In this document: one piece after another, positions 25,594-32,453 of the stretch
Layout of the letters: each line of letters starts with the position of its first letter
Position numbering within the stretch: the stretch's first letter is position 1
NCBI RefSeq assembly: GCF_015207705.1
Contig: NZ_JADEWI010000062.1
Span: forward strand, 1 to 39,201
Direction of reading: 5' to 3'
Length of the DNA stretch: 39,201 nucleotides
Source of the DNA: Nostoc sp. LEGE 06077
GTDB taxonomy: Bacteria; Cyanobacteriota; Cyanobacteriia; Cyanobacteriales; Nostocaceae
Translations under genes and position numbers: made by a program
The notes under the pieces: generated by a model
Told to the model about the DNA's origin: nothing
What the model saw: only the letters and a program-made list of their open reading frames with translations
Database searches by the model: none

Positions 25594-25610
25594 GCCCACT
25601 ATTGGTAAAT
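25594..25610. promoter_or_regulatory. candidate fifth operator copy upstream of coiled-coil gene
   Basis: GCCCACTATTGGTAAAT shares the core CTATTGGTA with the four operator copies at 26134-26266 and matches site B at 11 of 17 positions. It ends 8 bp from the start codon at 25586, where a bound repressor could block expression. Confidence 0.35.
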
Positions 25611-25775
25611 GCACGAAAGAAAACAGACAGAAAATGCAATTTAACCAAAGTGAACACTCACACTGATCTTTGGGTTACACCAAAAATATGTCAGCATTAT
25701 AATAAGCTCACTTTGTTGTCCAACAATCTGAGTAGGCGATCGCATAGCTTGGTCGGCGGCGGTCGCTCTCAATTT

Positions 25776-26102
25776 TTAGGCTGCTTTGAGTAGATCAAGT
25801 TCAGAAGTTTTGTCCGATATTCTCTTGTTACTGTGAGATCCGTCTTTTGCTAAAGGAGGATTTAAAGCAATCCCTTTGTCAATTGCTAATTTCTTTGGTG
25901 GCTCACCCTCCTCAAGTAAGTCTCCAGGCTTGCAATCAAGAGCTTCACAAAATCTGGCTGCCGCTTCTAAGGTTAGGGACTTAACCTTATTTTGTTCAAT
26001 TTTTTGGATGAACTGAGGACTATACCCAGTTTTTCTAGCTAGGTCGTTTTGAGAAAGGCCAGCAGCCTCTCTCAATTTTTTTAATGCAATAAACACAATC
26101 AT
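25776..26102 (-). CDS. XRE/Cro-family repressor
   Basis: This 108-residue regulator has a Cro/CI helix-turn-helix at about residues 5-65: LREAAGLSQNDLARKTG, then YSPQFIQKIEQNKVKSLTLE and ARFCEALDCKPGDLL. A basic, less ordered tail of about 40 residues follows. I place the start at ATG 26102. A TTG at 26111 is possible, but GGAGAGG lies directly before the ATG. A GTG at 26096 would have better spacing to that site. The gene reads away from a cluster of 17-bp pseudo-palindromes. One of these lies inside its own promoter, so autoregulation is likely. It would act as the control switch of the surrounding element. Confidence 0.85.
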   Translation of the reverse strand: MIVFIALKKLREAAGLSQNDLARKTGYSPQFIQKIEQNKVKSLTLEAAARFCEALDCKPGDLLEEGEPPKKLAIDKGIALNPPLAKDGSHSNKRISDKTSELDLLKAA

Positions 26103-26122
26103 CCTCTCCAAATAATGCTCCT

Positions 26123-26151
26123 ATTATAAGGGGTACTACCAATGGTTGTAA
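26123..26151 (-). promoter_or_regulatory. leftward promoter of XRE repressor gene
   Basis: On the - strand, TATAAT (26128-26123) lies 17 bp after TTACAA (26151-26146). The -10 is a perfect consensus, and operator site A overlaps the spacer and the -35. Confidence 0.6.
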
Positions 26152-26266
26152 ACACATAGGGCTTACACCTATTGGTATTTAAAAAGCTTATGTACAACCA
26201 ATAGTAGTATTACAAATCTCTATCAGAAAGCAACTACTACCTTATTGACTACTACCAATAGGGGTA
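26134..26266. promoter_or_regulatory. four-copy operator array, 17-bp pseudo-palindromes
   Basis: Sites: A 26134-26150 TACTACCAATGGTTGTA; B 26164-26180 TACACCTATTGGTATTT (inverted); C 26193-26209 TACAACCAATAGTAGTA; D 26250-26266 TACTACCAATAGGGGTA. Half-sites TACnACC and GGTnGTA flank AAT. Centre spacings are 30, 29 and 57 bp, close to whole helical turns. A lone half-site TACTACC lies at 26235. The likely binder is the adjacent XRE protein. Confidence 0.75.
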
Positions 26267-26273
26267 CTAACAT
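26245..26273 (+). promoter_or_regulatory. rightward promoter under operator D
   Basis: TTGACT (26245-26250) and TAACAT (26268-26273) are separated by exactly 17 bp, a good housekeeping-type promoter. Operator D overlaps the spacer, so binding there should block transcription of the rightward arm. Confidence 0.55.
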
Positions 26274-26279
26274 TAAGGG

Positions 26280-26595
26280 TATAGAGCAAAGCAAATTACC
26301 AGCAATTAAACAGCTAAAGAGTTTGCAACCATAGCTCCTTGAACCTTGAAAATTTCATTACAACCAAGACATCCACCACAAACAAGAGCCATCAATAGTT
26401 GAGCTTCTGCAACCATCTGTGTCTGTCTTGGTAAAACTCAAATACCACTGGGTTTGAGTTTTAATACGGCTACGCCAAATTTTGATGAGTGCGTTGTGCT
26501 AAACCACAACGTTAGTTTGTAAAAAGTCAAAGGCGATCGCCCCTGTCTGGTAAACAAAGCGATCGCCCTTTATCCAAGTGAATGGAGATTCTATT
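26280..26595 (+). other. structured leader without a gene
   Basis: About 315 bases precede the next gene. Three hairpins are visible: AAAACTCAAA/TTTGAGTTTT (26433-26442 with 26453-26462), CGTTGTG/CACAACG (26492-26498 with 26505-26511), and a HIP1 stem GGCGATCGC/GCGATCGCC (26532-26540 with 26559-26567). The first has a T-run in its right arm and could attenuate transcription. No known riboswitch class is recognised. Confidence 0.45.
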
Positions 26596-27156
26596 ATGAC
26601 GCACATAACTCATACACAGCAAGAATATTGTGTTGATGAGCAAACCACAGCACAGGCAGAATTTTACAACCACCTCGAAGCACAAGCCAAAGAAGCAACC
26701 CAAACTACCGATCCGCTAACATCTCGTGACCGCCGCATCATTGCCGAGATTATCGAAGTAGAGCCAGAATCAATCCGTACGCTCTGGATAGAAGCCGGAA
26801 TCACTGTTTGGGTGCAATTGGTGAATGGCGGACGGCTACCCTTCGACCGCAACTGGTTTTCCAAAAGAGTTACAGAAGTTAAAGCAACCCTACCCGAAAC
26901 ACCAAGAGAACGCAACGATCGCCTGAGCGATGAACTAGAAACAGCTTGTCAAAAATACGGTTTAACTCACGGAGACATTGACTGGCTCTCTTTCAGCACC
27001 ACACTATACCTGAATCGTCAGCGTGTAGGGTTTGTTGGGTATAACCTTGAAGGCAAATGGTACAGCAGGTGCAGTCAGTTGGGCGGCAGTCGCACGGCTA
27101 TCGATATTGATGCGGCGATCGCACTATTAGGGGTTAGACAAGCAGTAGCAGCATAA
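26596..27156 (+). CDS. hypothetical protein, first gene of rightward arm
   Basis: This 186-residue protein has no family I can name. The start is ATG 26596, with GGAG seven bases upstream; a GTG at 26578 in frame is less likely. The sequence is soluble-looking. It has a Gln/Glu/Thr-rich N-terminus, a central segment VWVQLVNGGRLPFDRNWFSK, and a C-terminal part with WYSRCSQLGGSRTAIDIDAA. There is no signal peptide or membrane segment. Its position directly behind an operator-controlled promoter suggests an early function of the element. It is followed by a strong hairpin and then another small gene. Function unknown. Confidence 0.65.
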   Translation: MTHITHTQQEYCVDEQTTAQAEFYNHLEAQAKEATQTTDPLTSRDRRIIAEIIEVEPESIRTLWIEAGITVWVQLVNGGRLPFDRNWFSKRVTEVKATLPETPRERNDRLSDELETACQKYGLTHGDIDWLSFSTTLYLNRQRVGFVGYNLEGKWYSRCSQLGGSRTAIDIDAAIALLGVRQAVAA

Positions 27157-27172
27157 CGCCAACAGTAGAAAA

Positions 27173-27203
27173 GGCGATTGCTGTTCACTCAACAGCGATC
27201 GCC
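27173..27203. terminator. 13-bp HIP1-related hairpin
   Basis: GGCGATTGCTGTT (27173-27185) pairs with AACAGCGATCGCC (27191-27203) around a 5-base loop, with one G-U wobble. It lies 16 bp after a stop codon. No T-run follows, so it may stabilise an mRNA end rather than terminate transcription. Confidence 0.45.
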
Positions 27204-27245
27204 ATTACAACGAAAACGATAGAAAAATCATGGCACGAAACAGCT

Positions 27246-27551
27246 ATGTCATTCTTTGAAGATCCAGATTGGAGTGAGTGCTGCGAACCGATACTTTTAC
27301 CCCCGAATCATCCAAACGCAGAGGTCATCGAAGTTTCAGGTTACACGCTGGTTTACTGCAACGGATTTCGCCCGAAAATCTACCGCGTTTACAAGGGTGA
27401 ATCAATGCTGGGTTTAGTTTTCCAGCACATCGCCCATTGGACAAACGAGATAGACGAAAAACAGTATGCCAAACCCTTAAACGCAGCAGTGGCACTTGAT
27501 GATTCGGCTGCAAGTATGACCAGAGTAACTGACGAAAACCTTGCAGCGTAA
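27246..27551 (+). CDS. small hypothetical protein
   Basis: This 101-residue protein begins at ATG 27246 and reads MSFFEDPDWSECCEPILLPP. It has a middle beta-rich stretch (GYTLVYCNGFRPKIYRVYKG) and an Ala/Asp-rich tail. No domain is recognised and there are no membrane segments. The reading frame shows ordinary cyanobacterial composition. It lies between the operator-linked gene and a DNA-binding protein, 51 bp upstream of the latter, and may share its transcript. I can offer no function. Confidence 0.55.
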   Translation: MSFFEDPDWSECCEPILLPPNHPNAEVIEVSGYTLVYCNGFRPKIYRVYKGESMLGLVFQHIAHWTNEIDEKQYAKPLNAAVALDDSAASMTRVTDENLAA

Positions 27552-27601
27552 ACAGAAATCAAAAAGTCGCCACACAATCATAAAAATTTGGAGATTAAAT
27601 C

Positions 27602-27991
27602 ATGAGCATCAGATGGGCTGAGGATGAACTAGCGACCCTTCATGAGATGGCAGAAATGTACACTCCAGAGCAAATAGCTTTTCGGCTCAAAAGAAGAGGT
27701 TATTATCGGACAGTATCAGCAGTGAAATCAAAATTACAATCTTTGGGATACTCTGCACGACCTACTTTAGATAACTACAGTTGTCGTGAGATTGCTAAAA
27801 ACCTTCGTTTGCATTCAAATACCGTGAGGAATTGGGTGAAGCAGGGTTGGCTGAAAGCAAAAAAACGTTCTGTCCATTGTTACCAAGTCAAAAGTCGAGA
27901 TTTGAAACGGTTTTTCAAGAACCCTCCGCAGTCAATTAGAACGCGGATTTCCCAAATAGATCCACAAGTTATTAGGTATTTGGTGGGTTAA
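27602..27991 (+). CDS. small DNA-binding protein with helix-turn-helix
   Basis: This 129-residue protein has an N-terminal helical part resembling a SANT/Myb-type helix set (WAEDELATLHEMAEMYTPEQ, TVSAVKSKLQSLGY). A clear helix-turn-helix follows, of the excisionase/MerR-like kind (CREIAKNLRLHSNTVRNWVK then QGWLKAKKR). The C-terminus (KSRDLKRFFKNPPQ to DPQVIRYLVG) is basic. A sound Shine-Dalgarno-like GGAG lies about ten bases before ATG 27602. It may regulate genes of the element or act in DNA excision; both are inference. Its last 37 codons are duplicated as a remnant at 28682, on the far side of the toxin-antitoxin pair. Confidence 0.65.
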   Translation: MSIRWAEDELATLHEMAEMYTPEQIAFRLKRRGYYRTVSAVKSKLQSLGYSARPTLDNYSCREIAKNLRLHSNTVRNWVKQGWLKAKKRSVHCYQVKSRDLKRFFKNPPQSIRTRISQIDPQVIRYLVG

Positions 27992-28036
27992 TCGACTGTG
28001 AAAGTAAAATAAAATTATCCTCCGCTTAACCCTATT

Positions 28037-28258
28037 ATGCTGCTAAGAGAACTTGAACAACAACTGCTTCAACTTGACCAGAATGAGAAACTGTATATTA
28101 TTCAACTCCTAGCCCAAAGTCTCACAATACAGGATACTCAAAAAGAACAACCAACCAAACTCTCCCAATTTTTTCGTCAATCCCCCTTGGCTGAAGTGGG
28201 TGAAGAACTTGACCTGAGCAGAGATCGCAGCCTGACACATGATGCCTTTACGCCATGA
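28037..28258 (+). CDS. antitoxin of VapBC-type pair
   Basis: This 73-residue protein lies directly upstream of a PIN-domain toxin, and the two genes overlap by 4 bp (ATGA), a classic toxin-antitoxin layout. The N-terminus (LLRELEQQLLQLDQNEKLYI) is helical and could be the DNA-binding and dimerising part. The C-terminal half is acidic and flexible-looking (QSPLAEVGEELDLSRDRS), as expected of a toxin-wrapping tail. I do not recognise a specific antitoxin superfamily from sequence. The assignment rests on size, overlap and partner. It would neutralise the toxin and repress its own promoter. Confidence 0.75.
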   Translation: MLLRELEQQLLQLDQNEKLYIIQLLAQSLTIQDTQKEQPTKLSQFFRQSPLAEVGEELDLSRDRSLTHDAFTP

Positions 28259-28677
28259 CTTACCTTCTTGATACCTGCCTAATTTCGGAACTGGTTGTCA
28301 AACAACCAAATCAAAAAGTTTTAGACTGGTTAGATGCTCAAGAGCCAGAAACACTTTACCTGAGTGTAATTACAATTGGTGAAATTGCTAAAGGTATCAG
28401 TAAACTTCCTACATCTAAGCGTAAAGATTCTCTCTTGACTTGGTTAAATGTAACCTTACCTCATCGCTTTGAACAAAGAATTTTAAGCGTTGATGTCTCA
28501 ACGATGATGTTATGGGGAAACTTAGTCGGACAACTAGAACTTTTGGGGCGACCTCTACCTGTAATGGATTCTTTAATTGCTGCCATAGTCCTGCAATATT
28601 CTCTAACATTAGTAACTCGGAACGAAAATGATTTCGCCGGAACAGGGGTTGTCATCTTTAACCCTTGGTCTGGTTAG
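28255..28677 (+). CDS. vapC: PIN-domain ribonuclease toxin, VapC type
   Basis: This 140-residue PIN-domain protein is a VapC/FitB-like RNase toxin. The acidic active-site set is present: Asp6 in LLDTCLISEL, Glu43 in TIGEIAKGI, Asp105 in PVMDSLIAAIV and Asp126 in TRNENDFAGTG. Length is normal for the family. It overlaps the antitoxin stop by 4 bp, so translation is coupled. VapC toxins cut tRNA or rRNA, but the target here cannot be read. The pair sits between two copies of a duplicated gene tail, indicating insertion as a cassette. It probably stabilises the element in the cell. Confidence 0.9.
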   Translation: MTYLLDTCLISELVVKQPNQKVLDWLDAQEPETLYLSVITIGEIAKGISKLPTSKRKDSLLTWLNVTLPHRFEQRILSVDVSTMMLWGNLVGQLELLGRPLPVMDSLIAAIVLQYSLTLVTRNENDFAGTGVVIFNPWSG

Positions 28678-28681
28678 TTAT

Positions 28682-28792
28682 TACCCAATCAAAAGCCGAG
28701 ATTTGAAGCAGTTTTTCAAGAATCCTCCGCAGTCCATCAAGCATTGGATTGCGGCGATAGATCCGCAGGTGGTGAGATATTTGGTGGGGTAG
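28682..28792 (+). pseudogene. duplicated C-terminal remnant of the DNA-binding gene
   Basis: The 37-codon frame reads YPIKSRDLKQFFKNPPQSIK and then HWIAAIDPQVVRYLVG with a stop. It matches the last 37 residues of the protein ending at 27991 with few changes, and matches it at DNA level (27880-27992). It lacks a start and begins 4 bp after the toxin stop codon. It is a remnant, not a gene. Confidence 0.85.
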
Positions 28793-28846
28793 TCAGTATT
28801 GGAATATTTGTTGAGGTGAGTGTAGCTCAGGAGCAATTACCCTAAG

Positions 28847-29427
28847 CTAATCATTGGTTTGCTGCTGCTGTAACTGTTGTACTACTTCTGGGGGTAAGCC
28901 TGTTAGTCGAGTAATTAGGTCAATACTCATACCCTCTACCAGCATATTAGCTGCAATTTCACGGGCTTTTTTGTTACGTCCTTGTTCTTCAGCTTCATTT
29001 TGAATCATTTGGTAAATAACTGATTCGCTCATGATATCTCTCCTGAATAAACGCCCAATCACTTCTTGATCTAATACTAGCCCAGCCAAGATTGCAGCAG
29101 CAGCAGAAATATTACTTTGTGTCCGTCTTTCATCAATTTTATCAACAGCCGCCGCGACTTGTTGTAGTGTACTAGCTTTATTTTCGGTTGCACTTAATAC
29201 AGCAAAGGGCAACAGTCCTGGAGTTCTCAGAAATATTTCTGGTGGTTGTTCCCACAAACGAATTACAGAAAACTCATGTCGCATCTTTGCTGTTGTAAAT
29301 GTGGTTTGATACACTTTCTCAGACGAGGTTTTATCCAAATAAATTACTACTTGGTGTATTTGTTTATTTGGATAGCGACGATATATCCGCAAGTAATAAT
29401 CAGCCATCCGAAAAGGCATATCAGAAC
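28847..29427 (-). pseudogene. Rpn-family nuclease, C-terminal part, interrupted
   Basis: This is the C-terminal part of an Rpn/PD-(D/E)XK recombination-promoting nuclease or transposase-like protein. It begins at MPFRMADYYLRIYRRYP and shows the family ending TRLTGLPPEVVQQLQ. Upstream it runs straight into AATTCGC repeats at 29428. An open frame from 29443 only exists because the repeat happens to lack stops. The family N-terminus is found on the far side of the inserted element at 29887-29961. The catalytic segment normally lying between WLLGKP and PFRMADYY (about 45 residues) is gone, so the product would be inactive. Confidence 0.8.
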
Positions 29428-29880
29428 AATTCGCAATTCGCAATTCGCAATTTGCAATTATTAATTAGGAGTTAAGGCATGAATCAAAATATTAGTATCA
29501 CTGATAGAACAAAAGCTTTAGCAATAAGAATAGTTAAGGTTTGTACTTTTTTAAATGAAAAACCTGGAGTTTGTCGAACATTGTCAAAACAATTACTACG
29601 AAGTGGAACAGCTATTGGGGCTAACGTTAGAGAAGCCCAGTCTGCACAATCTGATAAAGACTTTTTGAGCAAGTTAGAAATTGCACTTAAAGAGGAGAGA
29701 GAAACTGAGTATTGGCTAGAAATATTAATAGAATCAGAGTTGGTTGAGAAAAACAAGTTTGAACTCTTACTTCAAGAAACCAAAGAAGTTGGAAAGATTT
29801 TAGTTACATCTACTCGAAAAGTCAAAAACAAAATCAACAAACCCAATTAATTGCGAACTGCGAATTGCGAATTGCGAATT
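29428..29880 (+). mobile_element. four-helix-bundle-protein element with inverted AATTCGC repeats
   Basis: The element is bounded by 29428-29466, three and a half units of AATTCGC ending in TTAATT, and 29845-29880, the same array inverted (AATTAATT then GCGAATT units). It carries one gene, for a four-helix-bundle protein. It lies between the two halves of an Rpn-type nuclease gene. No transposase is present, so it must move with help from elsewhere, if it moves at all. Confidence 0.75.
29479..29850 (+). CDS. four-helix-bundle protein (23S rRNA IVS-type family)
   Basis: This 123-residue all-helical protein belongs to the four-helix-bundle family first seen in 23S rRNA intervening sequences. 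Typical segments are KALAIRIVKVCTFLNE, SKQLLRSGTAIGANVREAQS, KDFLSKLEIALKEERETEYW and the final helix LLLQETKEVGKILV. Family members form small helical oligomers, and their exact function is unclear. The gene has a Shine-Dalgarno-like AGGAG 11 bases before ATG 29479. It is the only gene within an element flanked by inverted AATTCGC repeats, and the element interrupts a nuclease gene. It is not in an rRNA context here. Confidence 0.9.
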   Translation: MNQNISITDRTKALAIRIVKVCTFLNEKPGVCRTLSKQLLRSGTAIGANVREAQSAQSDKDFLSKLEIALKEERETEYWLEILIESELVEKNKFELLLQETKEVGKILVTSTRKVKNKINKPN

Positions 29881-29886
29881 GTTGTT

Positions 29887-29961
29887 GGGTTTACCTAACA
29901 GCCAAGTTGCAAAATCAGGAGAATATAATTCAGCAATCAGTTTACACGTATTGTCAAACAT
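29887..29961 (-). pseudogene. Rpn-family nuclease, N-terminal part
   Basis: The first 25 codons of the interrupted nuclease read MFDNTCKLIAELYSPDFATW followed by LLGKP. This is the standard cyanobacterial Rpn-family start. It is separated from the C-terminal part by the four-helix-bundle element. ATG is at 29961 on the - strand. Confidence 0.8.
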
Positions 29962-30103
29962 AATTTATTATTTAGTTAAATTTGATGGCGGATTTTTCTC
30001 ACTTTGAATTAGCTATAATAACTAATTATAATCGATAGTTTAAAGAATTCATCTATTAAAAAATAGCTGCGCTGAAAATCATTAGAAGATTGACTATATT
30101 TGT

Positions 30104-30373
30104 ATGGAAATCAAAACAATCTCTGTCACTTATCACCGAAAATTTAATCTAGGTGATTTTGAATCAGTAGAAGTAGGCTGTTCTCTGTGGGGTCAAATAG
30201 ACCCAGAAGAAGACGCAGATGGAGCAACACAGTTTCTTTTTGAACAAGCCAAGGAATCTGTTAAAAAAGCAGCAATGCCATTAATTAAAGCCTCATCCCA
30301 CCAAATGAATAAAGCCAGAATGTACAAACAATCTGCACAAAACAATACTACTGATGAACTGGAGAACTTCTAA
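30104..30373 (+). CDS. small phage/plasmid-type hypothetical protein
   Basis: This 89-residue protein begins MEIKTISVTYHRKFNLGDFE and continues with VGCSLWGQIDPEEDADGA. I recognise this beta-rich start as a recurrent small protein of phages and plasmids, often near DNA-metabolism genes; its biochemical role is not known to me. The C-terminal half is helical and Lys/Ala-rich. Its stop overlaps the next gene's start by one base (TAATG), so the two are translated together. The about 140 bases upstream are strongly AT-rich and likely hold the promoter. Confidence 0.65.
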   Translation: MEIKTISVTYHRKFNLGDFESVEVGCSLWGQIDPEEDADGATQFLFEQAKESVKKAAMPLIKASSHQMNKARMYKQSAQNNTTDELENF

Positions 30374-31239
30374 TGAACACTGAAATCAAACTAGGCTTAG
30401 GTAATCCACCACTCCCTATTTACCTGTATGTCAATAAATTAGAAATAGATGGACAAGCTTATGGCTGGTATAACTATGATGTTAGTCTTGATAAAAAGAC
30501 TCCAGTAGCCGAAAGAGCATTAACAGGCTATTTGAGTGAGTTAAGAGTGACTGGTAAAGATTTCAAAGGCAAAGACAATATTAAATTAGATATTGTTGTC
30601 TTTGCAGATGATTTATATATCGTCAGAAGTGGGATCGAGACTAACTTTTCAAAATCATTTCTGTTGACTGCATCACTTATAGAAGATTTCTCTAGACCTC
30701 TAACAATTGTTGCTACTCCTGGAGAGGAAAACGTCGTGTTCTGCGGATTATATGATGCTCTAACCAAAACCAAAATCCGCCGAGATTGGGATGCAAACGC
30801 TGACTGGGCAGGACTATTACAGCAAATTCAGTCAAGACTATTCACCCGTCCTAAATATGATTTAGACGAGGATGAACGAGATCGCCCCGTTGTACAACAA
30901 CCTTCTTCAGCGCCTACGAAAACCAATACAATTCATCCCCAAGATTTGCGAATCAAACAAATCCGCACATTGACAAATTACCCTATTGATTTAGTCAAAG
31001 AGTGGTTGCAGTTTCAAGATGCTTCGGCTCCCAGTCAACTGAGTGTGGCTGTGGTCGATAAGCTGGTGAGGGACATTTGTTTGGCTTGGGCTGCTGACAA
31101 GGTTGATTCAAATCATGCCACCAGTTCGTATCAACAGCAGGTGTTAGGAGCGATCGCCTCTGGGACTGATGAAATCCAAGCTATTCAAGCATGGATGAAT
31201 TATGTTGTGGGGCAAAGAGCAACTGTTAGCTCTCGCTAA
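30373..31239 (+). CDS. hypothetical element protein, paired with upstream small gene
   Basis: This 288-residue protein has a folded N-terminal half (about 1-165) rich in beta-strand patterns (PLPIYLYVNKLEIDGQAYGW, KLDIVVFADDLYIV, PLTIVATPGEENVVF). A polar linker near 170-195 follows. The C-terminal helical half (about 195-288) contains LRIKQIRTLTNYPIDLVKEW and ends QAIQAWMNYVVGQRATVSSR. No catalytic motif is evident. Start and stop overlap couples it to the 89-residue protein, and a strong terminator follows, so the two form a complete transcription unit. A nucleic-acid-binding role would fit the context, but the sequence does not prove it. Confidence 0.6.
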   Translation: MNTEIKLGLGNPPLPIYLYVNKLEIDGQAYGWYNYDVSLDKKTPVAERALTGYLSELRVTGKDFKGKDNIKLDIVVFADDLYIVRSGIETNFSKSFLLTASLIEDFSRPLTIVATPGEENVVFCGLYDALTKTKIRRDWDANADWAGLLQQIQSRLFTRPKYDLDEDERDRPVVQQPSSAPTKTNTIHPQDLRIKQIRTLTNYPIDLVKEWLQFQDASAPSQLSVAVVDKLVRDICLAWAADKVDSNHATSSYQQQVLGAIASGTDEIQAIQAWMNYVVGQRATVSSR

Positions 31240-31251
31240 TTCTAGTTTTTT

Positions 31252-31281
31252 ATAAGACAGCAACAGCTGTCTTATTTTTTT
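31252..31281 (+). terminator. strong rho-independent terminator
   Basis: ATAAGACAGC (31252-31261) and GCTGTCTTAT (31266-31275) form a perfect 10-bp stem with an AACA loop, followed by six further Ts and TC. It lies 12 bp after the stop at 31239 and ends the two-gene unit. The next gene starts only 17 bp further on. Confidence 0.88.
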
Positions 31282-31297
31282 CTTCCCAGGAGCAAGT

Positions 31298-31654
31298 ATG
31301 AACAACCGCAATCCAAAACTGACCCAGGAATATCAAGCGAAGTACGACGAAACTAGACAGATTGTGATTCGATATAGCTGCATCAAACGTTCGAGGACGA
31401 GAGAATTTATGGAGAATGCGTTGTTGTCAGTAGGTATTGTTTGCCTGTTAAGCACAGCATTTTTAGGGATTGGTGCATTAGGTTGTTGGGGATTTGAAAT
31501 TATTGGAGCTAACTCTAGCTCTAGCATCATCAATCACTACAACTGGCAAGCTCGAAAGAATATCTGTTTGGGAGGAATGCTGGTCTGTATTTCGGGAGTT
31601 TTAGGAAGTGCTTTGTTGAATGGGTGTTTGGAAAAAGAGAAGAGTAGAGGGTGA
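31298..31654 (+). CDS. small membrane protein, two predicted helices
   Basis: This 118-residue protein has a charged N-terminus (about 1-40), one membrane helix at about 44-68 (LLSVGIVCLLSTAFLGIGAL), and a second at about 90-110 (ICLGGMLVCISGVLGSALL). The short tail is charged. AGGAG lies before ATG 31298. It follows a terminator immediately, so it needs its own promoter or read-through. No family is recognised. Convergent leftward genes begin 53 bp beyond its stop. Function unknown. Confidence 0.55.
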   Translation: MNNRNPKLTQEYQAKYDETRQIVIRYSCIKRSRTREFMENALLSVGIVCLLSTAFLGIGALGCWGFEIIGANSSSSIINHYNWQARKNICLGGMLVCISGVLGSALLNGCLEKEKSRG

Positions 31655-31707
31655 TATTTGTTATGATCACGAGAAATTCAGTCAGCCCTAACTAATCAAC
31701 GACATCA

Positions 31708-32085
31708 TTAAGCACTTAATGGTTCTGGTTCTGTATCAGCTATTTCCAAAACTCGACGCAACCAGTCCCCAGTTGCAACAGCCGCAGATTGTTTTTGTTG
31801 GGCATCAGAGCATATTTCGTCCCAACGGAATAACCAGTGGGTCAGCAAACGACCTAAATCAACTAATTCACAGGCTCGGTCAATATCGTCAGCTTGCACC
31901 ATGTCAGGAACAGTCCACTCAAGAAAGTATCGACTTTCCTTGATCAGAGCGAGTATTGCTTCCTGGGATAATGATTTGTCAGTCCACAAGGATTGAATTT
32001 GTGACAAGTGACCTGCTAAATGATGTAACCGTGTGGAAATATCATCTTGCATGAAAAGTTGTTGTTCTGGTGTCACTTCAATCAT
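31708..32085 (-). CDS. hypothetical protein in leftward three-gene unit
   Basis: This 125-residue, mostly helical acidic protein (MIEVTPEQQLFMQDDISTRL, then VDLGRLLTHWLFRWDEICSD) has no recognised domain. Its start overlaps the stop of the DUF5674 gene by 4 bp, so the two are translated as a pair. There is no membrane segment or signal peptide. It is the last gene of a short leftward unit and converges on the small membrane protein gene. A partner or accessory role for the DUF5674 protein is suggested only by the overlap. Confidence 0.6.
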   Translation of the reverse strand: MIEVTPEQQLFMQDDISTRLHHLAGHLSQIQSLWTDKSLSQEAILALIKESRYFLEWTVPDMVQADDIDRACELVDLGRLLTHWLFRWDEICSDAQQKQSAAVATGDWLRRVLEIADTEPEPLSA

Positions 32086-32414
32086 ATATTTCCCAAGAAC
32101 TCGATCATAATTTGGGCTACTTTTTCTCTAATGATAGGATCTATTAGCTCCATTGACCGATTTTGACGGGGACGAAGATTGACCATTGACTCGAAAATCA
32201 TTCTTCCAGTTAGTGGCATGAAACTAGCTGCCCAAATATTTTCTTGTCGGCTGCCATCATCAAGTAAAGCCTGTTCACAGTCATAGTGCAGGTCGCCACC
32301 ACCAGCTAATACTCGACGCTCAATATCAACTGCGGTTTTGATGTAAAACTTGTGTTCTTCGAGCATTTGCTCAAATTGTTCGGGTGTAGCGCGTGAGCGT
32401 AACAGTAAAATCAA
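32082..32414 (-). CDS. DUF5674-family protein
   Basis: This 110-residue protein is of the DUF5674 type, which is of unknown function. Recognisable segments are RATPEQFEQMLEEHKFYIKT, AVDIERRVLAGGGDLHYDCE, LLDDGSRQENIWAASFMP, and the later NLRPRQNRSMELIDPIIREK. The length is normal and the frame intact, so it looks like a working gene. It lies 39 bp after the upstream leftward gene and overlaps the downstream one by 4 bp. Such proteins are commonly found in small gene pairs of cyanobacteria, but I know of no demonstrated activity. Confidence 0.75.
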   Translation of the reverse strand: MILLLRSRATPEQFEQMLEEHKFYIKTAVDIERRVLAGGGDLHYDCEQALLDDGSRQENIWAASFMPLTGRMIFESMVNLRPRQNRSMELIDPIIREKVAQIMIEFLGNI

Positions 32415-32453
32415 TCAGTTATCCTCGCTCAAGTTCATGCTTTCCACTTCGAG

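Noticed and set aside
29428-29880. CRISPR-like reading of the AATTCGC arrays
   Set aside because: Units are seven bases with no spacers; they are inverted element borders.
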